A stretch of 64,000 bases of DNA, taken from the NCBI RefSeq assembly GCF_963678635.1, contig NC_087062.1, positions 84,218,012 through 84,282,011 on the forward strand, given 5' to 3'. This DNA is from Symsagittifera roscoffensis (taxonomy: Eukaryota > Xenacoelomorpha > Acoela > Convolutidae). The translations under genes were made by a program, and so were the position numbers. Positions 57,740 to 64,000 of the stretch are shown here, piece by piece. Positions within the stretch are counted from its first letter, which is position 1. The number at the start of each line of letters is the position of its first letter. The notes below the pieces were generated by a model, which saw nothing but the letters and a program-made list of their open reading frames with translations, had not been told where the DNA came from and did not search any database.

Positions 57740-58940
57740 CTAAACGGAATCTGGTGAAAAATCTTCGGTTTAAATCAAACAGGTCATTTTACAAATAAAA
57801 TTAGATACCAATTACCATGAAGATAAGAATGGACCAGGATAACCAAGCTCCGTTGATTTCTTTTTTTAAACTAACAGATAAAAATTCAGTTTCATTAAAA
57901 AATAATCACTATCAAACAATTCCAAAATTTACCAAAAATTTAGCTTAAAATCTTGAAAACAAACTGCATGTCCATTAGGGGAATATTGTGTAACGAATAA
58001 GCACTATTCATTACTTGCTATAAACTACGAACAAAATGAAAGAAAAGATGAAAACAAAATTAATTTACTTTAAACACAGAAAAAAATTGCTGAAAATCTA
58101 TCCAACTCTGAAGGCCTTAAAAAGCATCCACTATCAATCAAACTTATCAAATATAGAGTTAATAAACAACACAACAAAAACGAACACAGCCAACAGACAA
58201 TTGAAAAGTCAATGAACGCAAGAAAACAGAAAAAAACGGATGTTTTTTTTCAAAAACTTTCAACTTAACAATTTCAGGGAAAAAATGATTTAGAGCTCTC
58301 TGATATTCAATAACAAAGTATGATTGTCACTTTTTTGCTGAAAAAAAACTGTTTGAGAAAACTGGATCAATAAGTGAAGTTTTTAGTCCACTGAAAAATT
58401 AGTAAATTAAATTCCACTTTCAAAACTAGAAACCGATCACGTTTTTCGTGGCCTTAACACTTTCGTAATAGGAGAGCGCAACTAGCCTGACTTTTAGCAG
58501 ACATAATTGAATTGAATTCAAATAATGCATATATACCAAGACGCATTCATAAATGCATATGTCAAAATAAAAAGACTCGCATTAAAAAACACAAAAAAAT
58601 CAACTTTTTGTCTTAAGAATCCCAGTTACAACCAGAGCCAAAAACAACCACACTCTTGAGTATCGTGCTACACACCAAATATCTTCGTAATCAAATTGTG
58701 AAGCCAATAAAAAAATTGGAAATTGGTGATTTTTTCCGAACATTTTAGACATTGAAACAATACGCTGGTGCCATCACCTTGAATGGATTGAAAATCATAT
58801 TGCTGAAACCTAAATATGACGCTAAAATGCTTAATTTAAATGGATAAACTTTTAAAACAAAAAATAGAAACCATTGGCTACAGCACGCAGATATTTCATT
58901 ACTTCCTGGTTTTTGAAACAACTTTTATTTCTTCTGCACG
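57740..58940. other. Intergenic or intronic, nothing recognised
   Basis: AT-rich. It could be the intron following the exon at 58954-59344. No further exon is evident. Confidence 0.3.
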
Positions 58941-58948
58941 TCTTCAAA

Positions 58949-59293
58949 CTAACCCTGTAATAATCTTTCATCGTCTTCACTCGTGGTACTGGCAAGTGTC
59001 TTGTAGTGCCTAGATGATCCATTGATCATCTTATCGACCTTTGGCAGCGCTGTAGCAGCTACAGAAGAAAATGCCTTAATCGGGGACTTAATTTTGCCGG
59101 ATTCAACAGAATCTGTTTGTGGATTTATTTTATCTTCAGCTTTTACTTCTTCCACTGGGAGGGTAAATTGTGTTGGACTCGTTTCTTCTTCAAGAGGATG
59201 GGCAAATGCAAGTTGGGATGTATCAAAATTGGGATCTGTATCAGATGTAAAAATAGCATGCAAATTTTCGGTTGAAGTATTCTGTCCAGACAT
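58949..59293 (-). CDS. Acidic, Ser/Thr-rich protein or first exon, unknown
   Basis: The frame from the ATG at 59293 encodes 114 residues rich in Ser, Thr, Glu and Asp, with no transmembrane or domain signal, ending ...SEDDERLLQG. A donor-like CAGG|GTTAGT at 58954 suggests the frame normally splices onward. An acceptor (TTTTTGTAG) at 59345 lies seven bases before a first ATG (59337). That ATG opens a 14-codon frame whose TGA overlaps the main ATG (TGATG). Either a one-base indel split the N-terminus or a uORF is present. Confidence 0.5.
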   Translation of the reverse strand: MSGQNTSTENLHAIFTSDTDPNFDTSQLAFAHPLEEETSPTQFTLPVEEVKAEDKINPQTDSVESGKIKSPIKAFSSVAATALPKVDKMINGSSRHYKTLASTTSEDDERLLQG

Positions 59294-59990
59294 CAACCTT
59301 GCTTTTTCAGTCGAACACGTAACGCGTTAAACTTCATTCGCAACCTACAAAAATAATCGAACATCTTTTCATAATTGTAACATTAGTTTCAATGCGACGG
59401 TGATAAAGTAGTATCGATAGCTTTTTCTGACGTATTCCGTTTTAACGGGGTTAGGAACTTGAGCTGGTCATTCCACTGCAGCTAAAACTGCTTCTGATAA
59501 ACGACAATGCACATATTCACGACGGAAAGAAGGCTTTACAGGATGGATTTCCAGTCAAGTAAAATCCGTTTATCAGCAAATTCTAAAAACAATTGAATTA
59601 CAAAAAGGCTCTTCCGTTAAATTACGGTAAGTGCACAAGCTGGATAGGGCCTTACCGGCGAAAAAGAAATGCGTATATATATCAGCAATGAAGTCATAAT
59701 TCAGCATTAAATGCATCGTGGTTATGTTAATTTATCTTAGCCGTCCTTTCTCTACAATAGCGCTCATGGAGATGTCGATAAATTGAACTTTGCGCAGCGA
59801 TCTGTACCCCCTCATACAAAGTATAGAGCTCCTCAGGAGCGCGAAGCTTATTTTAGTTCTTATGTAGTTTATCGATTCAGGGTAGCTTTCTTGTCTTTTT
59901 TCGCTCAGTAGCTGGTAGCCCCGCTTCCTAGATGCTTCTATTCTCGTTTTATATTGTACTTCGTGTATTTCAGATACTGCATTTCAATAA

Positions 59991-60965
59991 ATGGTTCAAT
60001 GTCTTTTGTATCTTCTCAGGGACTCAGCTATGCAGTATCTATTTAATAAGTTTATCACAACAATTAGTCAGCTGATTTTATATCTGTCAACCGGTTACAG
60101 TATATCAGTATTTAGACAACCGCGTATTCAGACTGGTCAGTATTTAGACAAATACTGTTTCAACCAATCAGAATCGAGACAAAGAAGAAATTAATAAATA
60201 ATTATTATTTATTTTGGATTATTTATGTCTTTTCTCGATTCTGATTGGTTCATACAGTATTTGTCTAAATACTGACGAGTATGAATACGCGGCTGTCTAA
60301 ATACTGGCTGCACTCCCTGTCAACCAACGACAACTACGGAACGTGGGACGAGTCACTGCGCGAGATCGACTACATCATCGGCTCGATCGACGACAGCAAA
60401 AGCCCACTTGATGCTCCCAAAATCAATGACGCGTCCGCAAAAGATTCGACTATCAGAACAGTTATTCATCAGATTGCTGCTGGAACGGCCCCGGTGGACC
60501 AAACAGATGATATTCTAGCCCTTTTGAAGCACCGCAGTGACTTGAGCATAAACGATGACAGCCTGTTTTTCAGAGGTCGTACTGTCACAGTCACTTCAGC
60601 CAGCCGTCTTACGACTACTACACAGTGCACACCAAGGTGTAACCAGTATGACCCTCAGAGCAGAACAGTCAGTTTTCTGGCTAGGCATGACAAAAGATAT
60701 CGCAAAAATATTGCCTGGCCAAAAAACTGACTGTTCTGCTCTGAGTGTCTTACTGGTTACAGCTTCGTGTGCACTGTGTAAAGTCATAACACGGTTGGTT
60801 GAAAAGACTTTGGGATGACAGTACGCCCTCTGAAAAACATATTGCGATAAACATGCGCCCACCCAACCCAAGTTACCACCAGTGACACCTGCAAGCCCAA
60901 CATATGTTCCATTCCGCCGGATGGACACAGCCGAACCCTCCGACGAGCAAGAAAAAGAACAATAG
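59991..60965 (+). CDS. Unknown gene interrupted by two inverted-repeat elements
   Basis: Three coding-like segments, 59991-60092, 60326-60556 and 60849-60965, each a multiple of three, would make 149 residues. They are a hydrophobic N-terminus, an Asp/Ser-rich middle (WDESLREIDYIIG; ILALLKHRSDL) and a Pro-rich acidic tail (PPVTPASPTYVPF). They are separated by a 224-bp and a ~290-bp foldback element, flanked by direct repeats CTGTCAACC (9 bp) and CGAT. Removing each element plus one repeat copy leaves one open frame. No GT-AG pair can do this at the second gap. The ATG follows GTATTTCAG by 15 bases; AATAAA at 61015 follows the stop. Alternatively translation begins at 60281, inside the first element. 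Family unknown. Confidence 0.5.
60093..60316. mobile_element. Foldback MITE 1 with 9-bp target duplication
   Basis: Long inverted arms (TCAGTATTTAGACA...TGTCTAAATACTG) with a central AT-rich loop; internal arms share AATCAGAATCGAG. CTGTCAACC occurs at 60084-60092 and again at 60317-60325. The 9-bp duplication and GG...CC ends would suit a Mutator-like element. Confidence 0.7.
60557..60844. mobile_element. Foldback element 2
   Basis: Inverted arms of about 115 bp around a ~30-bp loop: TGTTTTTCAGAGG...GTACTGTC, CAGTGCACAC, GTAACCAGTA, CTCAGAGCAGAACAGTCAG, each repeated in reverse on the right. Flanked by CGAT (60553-60556 and 60845-60848). The TSD is short and the assignment to a family is open. 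Confidence 0.7.
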
Positions 60966-61192
60966 CGTTGTTAGTCACGAGCTTGGTATGAAAAGGAGGG
61001 TCGGAATGTTCTAGAAATAAATTTTAAAAATTCGAATTGCGGCGGAAAATTTCTCGACCAATGCCACGAAATTAGAGAAATAACGACGTAACTTCCGGAA
61101 GAGCCCATAATTGGAGGCCAGGTGCCCATAGACTATTTTTTGCTTAGAGACTGTGATAAACGCATTTTTTTAGCTACTCTAATGCCCTGAAC

Positions 61193-63461
61193 CAGGGAAT
61201 TCAAACATTGGATTTTAAAGTTTGAGTTTGAGTAAATTCTGTTTGAGTTTGATGTTTGAGTTTGACTCAAACAGTGAAATGATGTTTGAGTTTGAGTTTG
61301 AATTTTTTATGTTGACACTCAATTTTCATGTCTTTAACCTTGGCATGACATACACCGTTTTTTGCGTAGATTCTATTGAAAATGACCAAATTGCATTTAA
61401 ACCAAAACAACAAAAATCTACCATTTATTGGCAATTAACAGTAACAATTAGCAACAGTAGCAATTAACAAGTAACAGAAGTAAATCAGTTAAAGAGATAG
61501 CAGTTTTTATTCAAGAAAGCATTTCTTGCTTGATTTTCGGGCAACATGCGATTTTGCAAAAAGTTTCGAGAAATTCTTGTCAAAGAGAAAAGCCTCTCTG
61601 GGTCGGCACTTGTAGGTCTGAACGATTTCATGGCCACATCTATATCGAATGATTGTTTATCATCATCCACATTAAAAGCGTCAAAGTCCAGCGTTGGCTG
61701 TACAGAATATCCATGATCATGATCATCGGCAAAAGGTGTGATTTCAGACAATGATTTCATTTTATCGTAAAATTCTCCATGCCCGTTAACAATAGCGTTC
61801 ACTACACTGTTCTGGTTTAACCACTTCCCCAACACTGATTCAATCGCAAAACCGACGGCCTCATCTTTGCCTGCCATATGATGAAGGAACACAATAGTTT
61901 TTCTAGCGTCTTTTACATCAGCATCGGCATGTTGTAGGCGTAGAGTGCACTGCTAAAACATTAATTTGGTTGACACACATTTTATGTTACATATTCATGT
62001 TTTATTCTATGGTAAGAATATACCAACAAATTTTATCATTACCTGAAATAGTTTCAACATGCTTATGATGTTCGATAATCGTGTCCAATCGTATTCATCC
62101 AATTCATTAGGAAATGCGGCAAGAAGTTCCGTCTTTACAGATAGAAACCTTTCCAACATACACAGAAGCGAATTCCATCGGGTAACGTTCTCAACCACTA
62201 CTTTAACTTCTCGTAACTTCAAAGTTTTCTGAAGTTGAAGGATTTTATCCTGCAGCGAAGAGGTGCGATGAATTTTTGCTGTGATTTGCCTCGCCTTTTC
62301 AATCACGTCACAGAATTGCAAAGTGGGTGGGATTATTTCGTCTTCACTGTATTCGTCATCGGATTCAGCAGTAACCTGCTCATCAGCCATTCGTGTTACA
62401 TCCCCTGTCAATCCTGTTACAAACCGTTTTACAATCAAATTGATAACGTGGGCCAAGCACGGGAAGTTATGTAAATTTAACACCCGACACGCCGCCTGGA
62501 CGTCGGATCCACAATCCGTTACTGCGAGATGAACGTCAGCTACTCCAGGGCCAAACTGTTCAAGTAGATTCTTGATTAATATACCGACTTCCTCAGCTCC
62601 ACAAAAGCCCACATATGGGAGCAAACCAAGCATAATAGGCAGGCGATTAATGTATATGTAAACACCCAAGTACTTTTTATAATCAGAGGACGTCCACTTG
62701 TCAAAAGATATCATTACCATCGCTTTGTTGTCTCTGTTTCGTATCATTTGCTTAACTTTGCTCATAAGTGACTCATACTGGGCATTCAGTTCTTCATTTA
62801 CAGAACTATATGTAACGTTAGCAAACCCCATTCGTTTATAGCAAGTCTGAAATACGTCGCAGTTGACAGCTCGTGTTATCGGGATGTGATACCGATAAAC
62901 CGTCTTTGCTACTTCATCTAGGCCTTTTTTAGATTCACGCTTTGGCAACCGAACAAAATCGACTAATCATTGATTAGACAATTCTTTAGCGGAACGTTTT
63001 CTACAAGTAGTGGTATGCCTCTTCAACGTTGTTGTGCCACTATTTTTGGCACAAATAATAATACCGCATCTAATACATTTCCGGCGATCTTTTTTTAGTC
63101 CACCAACATATTCAACCAAATAAAAATCATGAACTGAATTGCTTGTAGAAGTCGGCTTCTTCCATTCTTGGCGCAGGATTGCATCATTAGCATTCTCTCC
63201 CGACATTCACAGCACTGAAATTATTCGAACCGATTATTCGACTCCGATTCGAAATGCCTGATAGTAATAGAATGTCAAAGATCCACGGAATTAAAAAATA
63301 ATGCGCGATTTTCTTACGGAAAAAATCCTACACAAAAACAGGCAGGGTTTGAGTTTGAGTTTGATGTTTGAGAATATAGACGTCTACAGTTTGAGTTTGA
63401 GTTTGAAAGGAATAGTTTGAGTTTGATGTTTGACTGTTTGAGTTTGAGTTTGAACTCCCTG
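61193..63461 (-). mobile_element. Complete hAT transposon
   Basis: A 2269-bp element with terminal inverted repeats CAGGGAATTCAAAC / GTTTGAACTCCCTG (13 of 14) and a perfect 8-bp target duplication CCCTGAAC at 61185-61192 and 63462-63469. Subterminal GTTTGA tandem repeats lie at both ends (61221-61305 and 63347-63452), probably transposase-binding arrays. It encodes a transposase with one intron and one in-frame TGA. Confidence 0.93.
61485..63206 (-). pseudogene. hAT transposase (BED finger, one intron, premature TGA)
   Basis: Exon 1 (63206-62043) encodes a BED zinc finger (CIRCG ... LKRHTTTC), an in-frame TGA at 62969-62967, then the hAT core: ISFDKWTS (Asp), AVTDCGSD (Asp), CLAHVINLIVK and TRWNSLLCMLERFL. 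The donor is TTTCAG|GTAATG. Exon 2 (61949-61485, acceptor TTTTAGCAG) encodes the C-terminal dimerisation domain (RPTSADPERLFSL, LPENQARNAFL). The TGA separates the BED finger from the core in the same frame, so a single nonsense change has disabled or split this copy. An acceptor-like AATTTCAG lies eight bases before the ATG. Confidence 0.9.
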
Positions 63462-63469
63462 CCCTGAAC

Positions 63470-64000
63470 ACTTGAATTAACTCCAATATTTTTTAATATT
63501 TCAGAGCATGAGTAGCTAGGAAGAGGAAAGGGTCAATCCATCTTCAATAGACCCTCATTGACCCGAAATAACTGTCACTAAATGTACCAGATGCCTACTT
63601 AAGTCACCTATGAGGTTTAAGTAAAATAGGCCCTTTAACCATTGGCTCAAGAACCAGGGACAATTTCTCTTGCGTTTTTCTACCTCAAGCGGTTGGAGCC
63701 AATTCGGTTCACTTGCGACATGAGACTAGAACTCGCGTTACAGATTTAAGGCTACTACCAAAATACACCCTCATACTAGAAAATAAGAACGTCCCCATAC
63801 GCAGATCTCAAATTACCTAAAACACGCGAACGACGTTAAAAACAGGGTTGGAACCTTATGTATAGTTACTTTTTATTAGACAGTGGACCTTTGATCCGTT
63901 TCAGATGGATCAACCTAAAAACTCTCCCTAACTCAACATAACTATATAAAAATTAATCAAAAAATTTAAATTAGGTACTCGCATACCGACACGACCTCTA
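63470..64000. other. Intergenic right edge, nothing recognised
   Basis: No supported gene. A short inverted repeat GGGTCAAT...ATTGACCC lies near 63530-63565. Confidence 0.3.

Noticed and set aside
60564-60838. Foldback element 2 as an ordinary GT-AG intron
   Set aside because: After the last in-frame TGA on the right side there is no AG before the coding tail, so a canonical acceptor cannot give the open frame.
60596-60978. Minus-strand ORFs of 64-110 codons
   Set aside because: They read across the inverted arms and the antisense of the plus-strand tail; no independent coding evidence.
1-64000. CRISPR arrays, bacterial operons or phage genes
   Set aside because: No regularly spaced identical repeats with unique spacers; genes have introns and animal homologues.

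Overview
This window is AT-rich animal (metazoan) nuclear DNA: spliced genes, long introns and dense mobile elements. The best-preserved genes (COMMD4, TECR, a CLC-3/4/5 Cl-/H+ exchanger) are clearly animal. I cannot fix the phylum. Acceptor-like sites sit just upstream of most start codons, which suggests spliced-leader trans-splicing. Together with abundant tRNA-derived SINEs and foldback MITEs, this would fit a tunicate/larvacean-like or another trans-splicing invertebrate lineage; that is inference only.

Layout. 1-3.6 kb: left-truncated LTR retroelement on the minus strand (putative LTR, primer site, damaged gag-like ORF). 3.6-10.1 kb: plus-strand RING gene (CHFR-like) split by a ~4.3 kb intron full of repeats and MITEs. 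12.2-14.2 kb: a small two-exon plus-strand gene, then a LINE remnant. 14-21 kb: mostly repeats, with one candidate minus-strand exon near 18.5 kb. 21-28.7 kb: compact gene island with COMMD4 (-), TECR (-) head to head with a secreted/transmembrane SRCR-like gene (+), which converges on an XRN1-like pseudo-exonuclease (-). 29-33 kb: satellite-like array and SINEs. 33.4-34.2 kb: an HSD17B10-like dehydrogenase (-). 35.2-54.7 kb: a six-exon CLC-3/4/5-type gene (-) whose first intron contains a 9.3 kb Bel/Pao retrotransposon in the same orientation. 55-59 kb: SINEs and a candidate exon. 60-61 kb: a plus-strand gene cut by two inverted-repeat elements whose removal would leave one open frame. 61.2-63.5 kb: a structurally complete hAT transposon with an 8-bp target duplication.

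The host genes do not form a pathway: TECR acts in very-long-chain fatty-acid elongation, COMMD4 in endosomal cargo sorting, the CLC protein in endolysosomal ion exchange, and the dehydrogenase is mitochondrial-type. The main points of interest are the start-codon acceptor signature, the element-interrupted gene at 60 kb, the XRN1-like protein that lost metal ligands, and an inverted LTR copy inside the Bel/Pao element.
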